Positions 31,474-38,216 of a DNA stretch of 44,285 nucleotides are shown piece by piece. Origin of the DNA: a virus. The notes under the pieces were generated by a model. The model saw nothing but the letters and a program-made list of their open reading frames with translations, did not search any database and had not been told where the DNA came from. Location: positions 1 through 44,285 of IMG/VR virus record IMGVR_UViG_3300031256_000003; one strand, given 5' to 3'. Both the position numbers and the translations under genes were made by a program. Position 1 is the stretch's first letter. Every line of letters starts with the position of its first letter.

Positions 31474-32411
31474 GAGGCCGCCCGAAATAGCGAGATCGGG
31501 AAATAGTAATCCGCTTGTGCTGCCAGCTTACAGATCCGCAACCAATCGCTGCGAGTAAGTCGCATGATATTCGTTCCGTATGTGAGAACGATCGCATCTG
31601 GTGTTACGGTCGCGTGGATGCCGCTGCCAAGGTCGGCCCTAAGGAGGGTGCCCTGGTCCGTATATTTGGTACGCGTATTGTCGGCCGCTGCCGTCGGGTA
31701 TCCGACCTGGGATTCCCGTGGGGGCAGATTCTCGTCCGGTGGCATCTCGGTCTGGCCCTGCGGGTCCGGTGCTGCCCGCGCTTCACCGGTGCGGCTTTGC
31801 TCTTCCCTGCGAGCCGCCTCTGCACGCTCCTGCATGCGGATCCTGGCGGCCTCGCGGCGCTCCCGCTCCGTCTCCTCGGCGATCCGAGCCTGCTTCAATG
31901 CTTGGTGTCCGCGTGCGATAGCGGCATCCAAGGCGAGCTGCGCACGGTCTTTAAACTCATGGAACGAGTCGTCGATAACGAACGCCTCAAGCTCCCTCAG
32001 CTCCGCATCGATCTCGTCCGCTGAGCCGGTGAGGGGTTCCAGGATCGAGCTGATGCGCCGCTCGATCGCTGCTTTGCGCGCCTTCTCGTCTGACTCCCAT
32101 TCGTCGAGAGGCCGGCGGACCTTCGCCTTGAGGTCGTCGAGCCGCTCGCGCATCGCCTTGCGCACGCGGTCCACCGATGCCACGCGATCGCGCAGTTCGG
32201 ATACCAGATCCTTTCCGAGGCCGTCCAGGTAGGTCTTAGAACGCGCGACCCTATGCGCCCTGGACGCTATCTCCTTGCGGCCTTTCTCTGTGCTTGTGTC
32301 AGGCACCAGCGAGATGGCGTCCTGCTCGACTTTTTCCAGGATCTTGTCCAAGCCGCCTGGTGCGAAGAGGGTCGGGAGGTCCGGGTTTTGGATTGGTATC
32401 AGGTCAGCCAT
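31470..32411 (-). CDS. Coiled-coil protein of the recombination region
   Basis: 313 residues. The N-terminal half (LDKILEKVEQDAISLVPDTSTEKGRKEIASRAHRVARSKTYLDGLGKDL) matches a pattern I know from phage proteins encoded beside RecT-type annealing genes. A long helical, Arg/Glu-rich middle (about 165-215) leads to a Pro-rich linker, and a separate C-terminal domain (ATVTPDAIVLTYGTNIMRLTRSDWLRICKLAAQADYYF) follows. It probably acts with the recombination proteins, perhaps as a DNA-end or scaffold factor; this is inference. Confidence 0.7.
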   Translation of the reverse strand: MADLIPIQNPDLPTLFAPGGLDKILEKVEQDAISLVPDTSTEKGRKEIASRAHRVARSKTYLDGLGKDLVSELRDRVASVDRVRKAMRERLDDLKAKVRRPLDEWESDEKARKAAIERRISSILEPLTGSADEIDAELRELEAFVIDDSFHEFKDRAQLALDAAIARGHQALKQARIAEETERERREAARIRMQERAEAARREEQSRTGEARAAPDPQGQTEMPPDENLPPRESQVGYPTAAADNTRTKYTDQGTLLRADLGSGIHATVTPDAIVLTYGTNIMRLTRSDWLRICKLAAQADYYFPISLFRAAS

Positions 32412-32657
32412 TTAGATCAACTCCAGATCGTCGAGGTGAAATGAGAGCGTTACGGCCGGGAGGCTGCAACAACCGTCGATTGCGGCCCGGCCATCCATCA
32501 GAACGAGCACACTGGTGAGAGTGAGATCCGCGGAAATAATCGTACCGGCCTCGCCGTGGTATCGGCTCTGGATCGATCCTGGAGGATATCGAAGCTGGCG
32601 GACCTTCACCCTTCGATCGATGAGCGTCTCTAACGGAAGCATTTTCGCGGTTGTCAT
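32412..32657 (-). CDS. Small beta-rich hypothetical protein
   Basis: 81 residues from the ATG at 32657 (GAGGG seven bases upstream). MTTAKMLPLETLIDRRVKVRQLRYPPG is followed by GEAGTIISADLTLTSVLVLMDGRAAI, which looks like a small SH3-like barrel as in 34348-34644. It ends one base before the coiled-coil gene. Function unknown. Confidence 0.58.
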   Translation of the reverse strand: MTTAKMLPLETLIDRRVKVRQLRYPPGSIQSRYHGEAGTIISADLTLTSVLVLMDGRAAIDGCCSLPAVTLSFHLDDLELI

Positions 32658-32673
32658 AGAAAAACCCTCGCAG

Positions 32674-32886
32674 TCAACCGGCCCAATCCTCAAACACTGG
32701 ACATCCGCTCTCATATTCGAATGTCAGACCTGATCGCTCGCGTTTGCTGGCAATCGAGACAGCTTCGGCACTGACATGCCATCGGCAATAGCCGAGCTTC
32801 ACTGACCGAAGCAGCTGTTCGCTATTGGATTGGTCCCAGTGACGGCAGTTGCCGCAGAAATTTCTCCCGCCATCTTTCTTTTCCAT
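32674..32886 (-). CDS. Small zinc-finger-like protein
   Basis: 70 residues from the ATG at 32886. The motif NFCGNCRHWD near the N-terminus, then YCRWHV and a late SGCPVFEDW, gives the 'C..C..W......C......C..f' pattern of several small proteins in this genome. Possibly zinc-binding; role unknown. Confidence 0.62.
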   Translation of the reverse strand: MEKKDGGRNFCGNCRHWDQSNSEQLLRSVKLGYCRWHVSAEAVSIASKRERSGLTFEYESGCPVFEDWAG

Positions 32887-32921
32887 TCCGGTTTCCCCGT
32901 ATGCATCGTCTGCCGCGCCCT

Positions 32922-32951
32922 GCCGGGCCAAGCCGGGCTGCGCGGCCCGGC
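32922..32951 (-). other. GC-rich hairpin after recT
   Basis: Arms GCCGGGCC (32922-32929) and GGCCCGGC (32944-32951) form an 8-bp stem in the 74-base gap after the annealing-protein stop codon. There is no T-run, so it probably affects mRNA stability rather than terminating. Confidence 0.5.
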
Positions 32952-32960
32952 CATGAGCCG

Positions 32961-34247
32961 TTATGTTCTCAGAACACGTTCGATGTCAGACCGCTCGGCG
33001 TCGGTGAGATTCGACGTGCGCATCAGGTCGCGAACCTCATCACGCGCCTCATCGGTGTCGGCGAACCGCGCTTCCTCCAGCAGGGCCGCGTAGCTGAAGC
33101 CGGAACCACCAGATTCTGTCTGCGGCGGATCTCGCGGCTCGGTCTCTGCGGGCTCTGAATCCGTCTGCCATGGCGCCGTCGATTTCTGCTCGTCCAGGTC
33201 CGCGATGCGGCGCGCCATGTCTGCTTTGGCCTGGCCCTCCAGCCGCTGCAAGAGATCTGGATCAACTCCCCGCTTTTGGCGCCAGGTACCATCAGCGTTC
33301 CATGTGCGGTTAGCGCTATGCACTTCCGGAATCCACGGGATATCGCGTGGATCGACCAGGATGCCGAGTGCATTCGGCTCTGGTCTCGGGCCATCTGGCT
33401 CCGCTCCTTGCGTGGTTGTTGGTTTCCTCTCGTTCTCTTGATCCCGCTCTTGTTCCGACGATTCAGGCGGGTCGGTCGCTTCCTTCGCCCGTCGCTGTTT
33501 AGATTCCGCCATCAGCTTGGCGTCCACTCCTTCGCCAGTGTCCGGTGTGACGTTCACCTCGTAGCGGCCGAAGTCAGCCTCATCCTCGTCCGCGATGACC
33601 TGTGCCAGCTCATCGCTCTGGGGCCAGTATTTTGCGTTGCGCCGAATGACAGTCTTCCATGCCATGGCCTCAAAGTCGGTTACCCATGGCCCAGAGTCTT
33701 TGGCGGGTGAGCGCTGGCGGATCGCCTCGACCTGCTCGACGGTCATGGGTCCGGCGCCGAATGATCGCGTGCCATCCCGGAAGGTCGCCACAGCGTAATA
33801 GGCGAGAGCTTCTCCGCGGCCGCTGAGGGCAGGCTTGTGGATCAGGTTCGGATTTAGCCCAAGCTCCCAGTCCCATTTGTCGTTCTCGCGGATCGTAGCC
33901 GGGAACACATCCAGGATCTCGCCGCTCTGGCGCATCAGGGAAATGATGCCCTGATACATGGGGACGAACTGCGCGTCCATCGTTCCCGTCTTTCTGTTCC
34001 GGAATGGCACCAATGCGCCCATGCGTCCATCGGGCATCAGCCCGCGCTCTGCCGCCTTCATGGTGCCTGCCAAGACGCTGTTCGGAGTGCATTTGGCTAG
34101 CGCCGGGTTGACTTGGAGCTGGGTGAAGAGTGCGCGGGCGAAACGCTCCGGCGAGATATGCTTCGGCAGCGCGAGCTTGATCTGCGCTTGCTGCTTCAAA
34201 ATCAAGTTGCGTAGGTTTGCGACGTTGGTTTTCTGTAAGTCATTCAT
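32961..34247 (-). CDS. recT: RecT-family single-strand annealing protein with C-terminal extension
   Basis: 428 residues. The first about 250 are RecT-like: LPKHISPERFARALFTQLQVNPALAKCTPNSVLAGTMKAAERGLMPDG, then MYQGIISLMRQSGEI and AMAWKTVIRRNAKYWPQSDEL. A charged Pro/Glu linker is followed by a small phage domain (DPRDIPWIPEVHSANRTWNADGTWRQKRGVD) and an acidic tail that could recruit host SSB or partners. With the exonuclease at 35290-36204 it forms a RecE/RecT-type pair for end resection and annealing in replication and recombination. GAGGA lies six bases before the ATG, and a conserved leader hairpin precedes it. Confidence 0.93.
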   Translation of the reverse strand: MNDLQKTNVANLRNLILKQQAQIKLALPKHISPERFARALFTQLQVNPALAKCTPNSVLAGTMKAAERGLMPDGRMGALVPFRNRKTGTMDAQFVPMYQGIISLMRQSGEILDVFPATIRENDKWDWELGLNPNLIHKPALSGRGEALAYYAVATFRDGTRSFGAGPMTVEQVEAIRQRSPAKDSGPWVTDFEAMAWKTVIRRNAKYWPQSDELAQVIADEDEADFGRYEVNVTPDTGEGVDAKLMAESKQRRAKEATDPPESSEQERDQENERKPTTTQGAEPDGPRPEPNALGILVDPRDIPWIPEVHSANRTWNADGTWRQKRGVDPDLLQRLEGQAKADMARRIADLDEQKSTAPWQTDSEPAETEPRDPPQTESGGSGFSYAALLEEARFADTDEARDEVRDLMRTSNLTDAERSDIERVLRT

Positions 34248-34270
34248 TTCAGTCCTCTTCTGTTGTTGGG

Positions 34271-34338
34271 TGCCCTAGCTTGCTGCCGCTATGCGATACG
34301 GAGCTCAAGTTGCGATCTTGATCAGCGAGCATCGGGCA
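34271..34338 (-). other. Conserved leader hairpin element, copy 2
   Basis: Arms TGCCCTAGCTTGCTG (34271-34285) and CAGCGAGCATCGGGCA (34323-34338) pair over about 14 bp with a bulge. The element lies in the 100-base leader of recT, about 25 bases before its start, and shares the flank ACCCAACAAC with copy 3. Confidence 0.72.
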
Positions 34339-34347
34339 TGGACTATT

Positions 34348-34644
34348 TCATTTCGCTCTCGCTGTTGGCTTGTCCGCAGGCCCCATCTTACCTTCAGCTA
34401 TTTCACCCTGGATAAAGTTGGGCGGCTCCATAATGCGGTCGTCATCGACTCTTTCTAGGCGAGCTATATCAAACCAGTAGTTCGGCTTTCGCTCTCCATC
34501 ATACTTCAATCCCGTATTTAGAGAGCCTTGAATGCAGCCATAAAGGTCGAACGAGACCGTATCAACGACCCCTTCTGCCCCTGTGATTTTGTCTCTCGCC
34601 CGGAAGCCAAGAAGCTCAAGATGCTTAAGTACGCAAATATCCAT
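34348..34644 (-). CDS. Small barrel-like conserved phage protein
   Basis: 98 residues. LLGFRARDKITGAEGVVDTVSFDLYGCIQGSLNTGLKYDG then NYWFDIARLERV is a widespread phage pattern ('lG...rDkvTGf.G.v.svsfDlyGciQ......WfD..Rle.') of unknown function, probably an SH3/KOW-like barrel. Its leader carries hairpin copy 3. Confidence 0.75.
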   Translation of the reverse strand: MDICVLKHLELLGFRARDKITGAEGVVDTVSFDLYGCIQGSLNTGLKYDGERKPNYWFDIARLERVDDDRIMEPPNFIQGEIAEGKMGPADKPTARAK

Positions 34645-34663
34645 AATTCTCTCCGTTGTTGGG

Positions 34664-34773
34664 TGCCCGATGCTCGCTAACCAAGCTTCGATTTATCCGA
34701 ACGCTCGGCGGCTGCATTACCGCTCACGAGCCTCGCATTCGGTCCACTACGCGATGCCAACAAGCATCGGGCA
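34664..34773 (-). other. Conserved leader hairpin element, copy 3
   Basis: Arms TGCCCGATGCTCG (34664-34676) and CAAGCATCGGGCA (34761-34773) enclose an 84-base loop. This copy has the perfect TGCCCGATGC / GCATCGGGCA pairing without the bulge. It sits in the 143-base leader of the gene at 34348-34644. Confidence 0.7.
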
Positions 34774-34787
34774 TTAATTCGCGCGTC

Positions 34788-35222
34788 CTAGCGCAGATCG
34801 AGAGTGTATCCCCACGTCCCGGGGAGGTTGATCACGCTCAGGGTCAGCGGGTTGAGCGGGTCAGTCGGATTGATTGATCCCTGCTCTACGATGAAATAGC
34901 CGCCGCCGTGTTTTTGGGTTGCCAGGGTGGTGCCGTCCGGATTGACCTGCTGCCGTAGCAAGCATTGTTGGAGGTGCGCCGTCTCGCCGCGCTCGTTTGC
35001 GAGGGTAGCGTCCACACACAGTTCTGTCCCGTCGCTCCAGACCCGCCCGTCAGCAGACACGGCCGGATAGCTGAGCCCGTCTGATGCGACGAAGCTGCCG
35101 CCGATCACCGTTGTTCCGAACGCAGTTCCCCAGATACTCGGAACTGGTTGGGTTGTCGCTAGGGCGCTTGCGGTGAACAATGCGAGCGCGGCTCCGATTG
35201 TGAATAGACTCGTCTTTCTCAT
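34788..35222 (-). CDS. Exported protein of unknown function
   Basis: 144 residues with a classical signal peptide: MRK, hydrophobic core SLFTIGAALALFTASALA, likely cleavage after ALA at about residue 22. The mature part is beta-rich with two cysteines (LCVDA and QCLLR) that could form a disulfide. It would act in the periplasm or be secreted, an odd property for a gene among recombination functions; cell-surface exclusion of other phages is one possibility. GGAGAAAAGAG precedes the ATG. Confidence 0.66.
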   Translation of the reverse strand: MRKTSLFTIGAALALFTASALATTQPVPSIWGTAFGTTVIGGSFVASDGLSYPAVSADGRVWSDGTELCVDATLANERGETAHLQQCLLRQQVNPDGTTLATQKHGGGYFIVEQGSINPTDPLNPLTLSVINLPGTWGYTLDLR

Positions 35223-35289
35223 CTCTTTTCTCCTAAATTAGCGACCTGCGTCAATCCTCGGCTCGGTCGCTTCTGCCGGGGACTCTTTC

Positions 35290-36204
35290 TCACAGCGCCC
35301 ATCGGGGCAGGCTGATGGACTCGATTTCATCCGGATATCCAGGCCAGTATCCAGTGGCGTATGCCTCGGCAAATCGCTGGAATACCCGCTCGCACAAATG
35401 CCAGCCGCGGGCGATCGCCTCTGGATCAAACCCCATCACGCGCACGCCAAACGGACGCTCAGACTCGACGACGATATGGCGGAATGCTCGTGGTGACCCA
35501 TTGGCCTTGGCCGCCCACTCATAGAGAGCCGCCTGGATGTGGTACTGGTAGGTCCCGCACTTGCGCGCATAGGCGTCATAGCCGGCCGAATCGGTGGTCT
35601 TGATATCGCCGGTCAGATCCATCTTGTTCGACCAGATATCAGCCCTGGTCTTGACTGGGCAGCATGTCTCTTCGTGCCGCGCGAGAACCGTCACTTCGGG
35701 CGAGAAGTCTTGGAGCATGATCGAGGCGATTGGATGGCTGAGAACCGCGTCACGCATCGCCATCGCTTGTGCATGGGTGTCATGATCTATTATGTACCGC
35801 CCGGAATCCTCGACCATTTCCATAAGCGCCGTCATCTGCTCATCTAGGAACTTGCCGAGCGCTTTCCCATCGAAATGGGGCACGTCGAGCTCCAGCGCCT
35901 CGGCCAGGCTACGGACATAGAGGTCTTTCCCGGCGTTCGAGTTTTTCGCTGCGCCACTGGTCAGCACGATGTAGCGCTTGGCCTCTGGCTCGAGGAGCAT
36001 CTCATGGAGGAGCGTCCCGCGTCGCTTCGCCTTGCTCTCCTTGTCAATCTTCTCGCGGACATGCAGCATGGATTCCGCTAGCGCGATCTTGATTGCCGAT
36101 GAGCTGGCCGCCGGGATTTCAAGATAGGTCTGGAATGGGACCCCCAGCATGATGCTCGGGAAGGCGAAGGCATCCGTCTGCTCGATGAGGGCTGCTTCGC
36201 TCAT
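35290..36204 (-). CDS. RecE/exonuclease VIII-like PD-(D/E)XK nuclease
   Basis: 304 residues from the ATG at 36204, whose ATGA overlaps the upstream stop; the longer frame to 36399 is an overlap artefact. It carries the RecB-type nuclease motifs in order: RRGTLLHEML with H67, E170, D189 in RADIW, D200-x-K202 in TGDIKTTD, and QAALY (about 224-228). This is the exonuclease partner of the RecT-like protein and would resect double-stranded DNA ends to give a 3' overhang for annealing. Confidence 0.88.
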   Translation of the reverse strand: MSEAALIEQTDAFAFPSIMLGVPFQTYLEIPAASSSAIKIALAESMLHVREKIDKESKAKRRGTLLHEMLLEPEAKRYIVLTSGAAKNSNAGKDLYVRSLAEALELDVPHFDGKALGKFLDEQMTALMEMVEDSGRYIIDHDTHAQAMAMRDAVLSHPIASIMLQDFSPEVTVLARHEETCCPVKTRADIWSNKMDLTGDIKTTDSAGYDAYARKCGTYQYHIQAALYEWAAKANGSPRAFRHIVVESERPFGVRVMGFDPEAIARGWHLCERVFQRFAEAYATGYWPGYPDEIESISLPRWAL

Positions 36205-36449
36205 AGCTGCGGGCCCTCCAGACGATCCAGCAGCCTGCTGGCCACGTAGCGCCGCGCGGCAACGAGATCCGGATCTCCGCGCTGGTCTGGCTCGGCGAGG
36301 GCCTTCAGATAGCCAAGTCGGTCCTTTTCCTGTAGCGCGCGTCGCGCTATGAGCTCGGCCACAGTCGGGACCTCGTGGCGATCCATATCGATCTCGCAAA
36401 GAAACCGCCAGACCGGATCGAGCTTGGTCTTAGGTTGTTCAATATCCAT
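36201..36449 (-). CDS. Small hypothetical protein coupled to the exonuclease
   Basis: 82 residues from the ATG at 36449 with AGAGGA upstream. A longer frame to 36542 reads into the repeat array and is rejected. Sequence: PVWRFLCEIDMDRHEVPTVAELIARRALQEKDRLGYLKALAEPD, mostly helical. It is the first gene after array 1 in the direction of transcription and is translationally coupled to the exonuclease. No family recognised. Confidence 0.64.
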   Translation of the reverse strand: MDIEQPKTKLDPVWRFLCEIDMDRHEVPTVAELIARRALQEKDRLGYLKALAEPDQRGDPDLVAARRYVASRLLDRLEGPQL

Positions 36450-36486
36450 GGTCACGGTCCTCTGTTTGCTGTCGTTTTGTCTTGCG

Positions 36487-36771
36487 TGGCTAATCGCACG
36501 GCTCGGTCGGTTCTCACCTACCCTACGGCTTATCGCACCCAATCAACGGTTCTCACTTGACCCTTGGCTCATCGCACAGCCTGAGCGGTTCTCACTTTAT
36601 GAACGGCTCATCGCATAGCGCTCTCGGTTCTCACCCCTGGTTCGTCTCATCGCACATCTGGGACGGTTCTCACCCGTCGATCGGCTCATCGCACTTCAGT
36701 CACGGTTCTCATAGTTACAACGGCTCATCGCACCCGCGTTACGGTTCTCATGCCTCATGCGGCTCGTCACT
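36487..36771 (-). repeat. TIGR-like array 1: seven 39-nt units with two conserved motifs and two variable spacers
   Basis: Read on the minus strand, two motifs alternate. The 12-nt motif TGCGATGAGCCG (usually preceded by G) occurs eight times, at plus coordinates 36487, 36526, 36565, 36604, 36643, 36682, 36721 and 36760. GTGAGAACCG occurs seven times, at 36508, 36547, 36586, 36625, 36664, 36703 and 36742. The period is exactly 39 nt. Variable segments are always 8 nt on one side and 9 nt on the other, and all seven pairs differ. The end copies are degenerate, and the copy at 36760 overlaps the stop codon of the Nop-like gene. No terminator is seen in the 37 bases beyond the distal end. Confidence 0.93.
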
Positions 36772-37840
36772 ATGCGGCCTTCTCGTCCTCGAACAGGACG
36801 TATCTATAGGGCGGCGTGATGTAATGCGCATGTCCCTTGATCGCAGTCGCAAACGGATTCGGCGGCTTTTGCCCATTCTCGACCTCAAACCATAACTCAT
36901 GCAGATGGCTCAAGAAGAGCTTCACCGTCGCCCGCCTGGCCATCGCATCAATGTGCCCATCTGGAAGCTTGCCCATCGCCAATACGTCCTTTTGCGCGTG
37001 GTTTGGGAACTTCTGTAGCTTTGCCTCCGCCAGCTTGGCCCGGCCCCCGGTGTCGTTTCGTACCACCTCCGCAGCCTTGCGCTGCCGGTAGAACTTCGCG
37101 TAGAACGCATCTTCGCGACCACCTAGCTTCACCATCTGGTCGCCGATCTTCCAGCACATCGTCTTCAGTGGCCGATTGAACGGTATTCTCGCCAAGCTTT
37201 TGATCGCGCTGGTCTTTGTCAGCGCCTTGGTTTCACCGGTCTTGAAATCGGTTGTTGCGTCGCGTAGCACGGTCTCCGGGTCACGTCCGAGAATGATGCT
37301 GAGCTGGCGCACCCGGAATTCCACGTCTCCAGTGCGCTCCTTCCAAAGCTCCTTCAGGGTGTCTGTCGACTCCCACCGCTGGCTCGGATCGAGGCCGGCA
37401 AAGCGCCACCAATGGCCGACCGTTGGAGGAACGGGTCGATAACCCAGATGCGCAAGTATGCCGGCGGACAAGACCGGGCCGATCCCAGGTACGGCCGAGA
37501 ACCACGGCCACATGGGATGAGTTTGCGCGAACGCCTGGAGGAAGCCAGCGGAGTTGGCCTCCATGGTCTCCGCCTGGCGAAGCATGTAGTCGACATATTC
37601 CGTGCTGGCTCCGCTATCGCTTCCGCGTTGCACAGCGCCGCCCTGATTGGCGAGCCGCTTGCGCATTTCCTGCATGGTGTAGTAGAGGTCCACAAGCACA
37701 CGTGCCTCGGCTGCAGTACATTTGCCGGGAGGTCCTTCGAGTGATGCTCCGGCCGCGCGCGCCTGTTCGCCAGCTCGGATTGCCGCGATCGCGTCCTTTG
37801 AAAGCTTGATGATTGGCGTTAAGCTAATAGGGTCTTTCAT
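36770..37840 (-). CDS. Tas-like protein: Nop / IS110 C-terminal (Tnp_20)-like RNA-guided DNA-binding protein
   Basis: 356 residues from the ATG at 37840; the frame opens earlier but that part overlaps another gene. Two helices (about 44-66 and 80-108) lead into the core FSAVPGIGPVLSAGILAHLGY...HWWRFAGLDPSQRW (about 114-156). This is the helix-hairpin-helix 'PGiG...A..l.a..g......F....Gl.P' pattern shared by IS110/IS116/IS902 transposase C-termini and Nop domains. The C-terminal half is helical and basic, ending with HIDAMARRATVKLFLSHLHELW. No DEDD catalytic domain, HNH or RuvC motif is present, so it looks like a stand-alone binding protein. It lies between two TIGR-like arrays, which is the decisive context. 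The ribosome-binding site is poor. Confidence 0.85.
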   Translation of the reverse strand: MKDPISLTPIIKLSKDAIAAIRAGEQARAAGASLEGPPGKCTAAEARVLVDLYYTMQEMRKRLANQGGAVQRGSDSGASTEYVDYMLRQAETMEANSAGFLQAFAQTHPMWPWFSAVPGIGPVLSAGILAHLGYRPVPPTVGHWWRFAGLDPSQRWESTDTLKELWKERTGDVEFRVRQLSIILGRDPETVLRDATTDFKTGETKALTKTSAIKSLARIPFNRPLKTMCWKIGDQMVKLGGREDAFYAKFYRQRKAAEVVRNDTGGRAKLAEAKLQKFPNHAQKDVLAMGKLPDGHIDAMARRATVKLFLSHLHELWFEVENGQKPPNPFATAIKGHAHYITPPYRYVLFEDEKAA

Positions 37841-37850
37841 GGTTCTGCTT

Positions 37851-37870
37851 CGCCCCGGGCTACCGGGGCG
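37851..37870 (-). other. Hairpin before the Tas-like gene
   Basis: Perfect 8-bp stem CGCCCCGG / CCGGGGCG around a 4-base loop, ten bases upstream of the Tas-like ATG on the minus strand. It may restrict ribosome access or separate the transcript segments. Read on the plus strand it is followed by CCTCTTTT, a weak terminator-like tail with no rightward gene to serve. Confidence 0.6.
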
Positions 37871-37890
37871 CCTCTTTTCGTGTTTCCAGT

Positions 37891-38175
37891 TCAGCCAACT
37901 GCCTTGGCCGGGATCTCTTCCTGCTGCACTGCTTCCAGTTGCGGCGATCCTATCGGCATCATAATGGCCCGGTTCTTGGCTATGTCCGGGGCCTGGATCA
38001 TGAGTTTCTTGAAGCCCACGTTCATCGTGGCCCAAGCCCGCGCCTCCTTTAGGAAGCCCTGCACCTGCCGGTTTTTCTTCTCAATGTCCAAATCATCGCG
38101 CTCATCGATCTGCTCGACCTTATCGATGCAATAATCGACAACGCCATCCACACTGCGCTCAATCTTCTTGCTCAT
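37891..38175 (-). CDS. Small helical protein between array 2 and the Tas-like gene
   Basis: 94 residues, with AGAGGA nine bases upstream of the ATG. It starts MSKKIERSVDGVVDYCIDKVEQIDERDDLDIEKKNRQVQGFLKEARAWATMN, is charged and helical, then IAKNRAIMMPIGSPQLEA. I do not recognise it. Because it lies between array 2 and the Tas-like gene in one transcript, it may be an accessory factor of that system or an ordinary early gene. Confidence 0.66.
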   Translation of the reverse strand: MSKKIERSVDGVVDYCIDKVEQIDERDDLDIEKKNRQVQGFLKEARAWATMNVGFKKLMIQAPDIAKNRAIMMPIGSPQLEAVQQEEIPAKAVG

Positions 38176-38195
38176 CTTGTCTTCCTCTTAGTTAT

Positions 38196-38210
38196 GCCGG
38201 CCCTGCCGGC
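38196..38210 (-). other. Small hairpin at the distal end of array 2
   Basis: GCCGGC / GCCGGC around CCT forms a 6-bp stem immediately after the last degenerate repeat of array 2 in the direction of transcription and just before the ribosome-binding site of the next gene. It could mark the end of the array RNA. Confidence 0.5.
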
Positions 38211-38216
38211 TGTTAA

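Noticed and set aside
36770-37840. Functional IS110-family insertion sequence
   Set aside because: Only the C-terminal-type domain is present, with no DEDD domain and no element boundaries; the gene is integrated in an operon between arrays.
37851-37885. Rightward intrinsic terminator
   Set aside because: The stem is good but the T-run is short and interrupted, and no rightward transcript is expected here.
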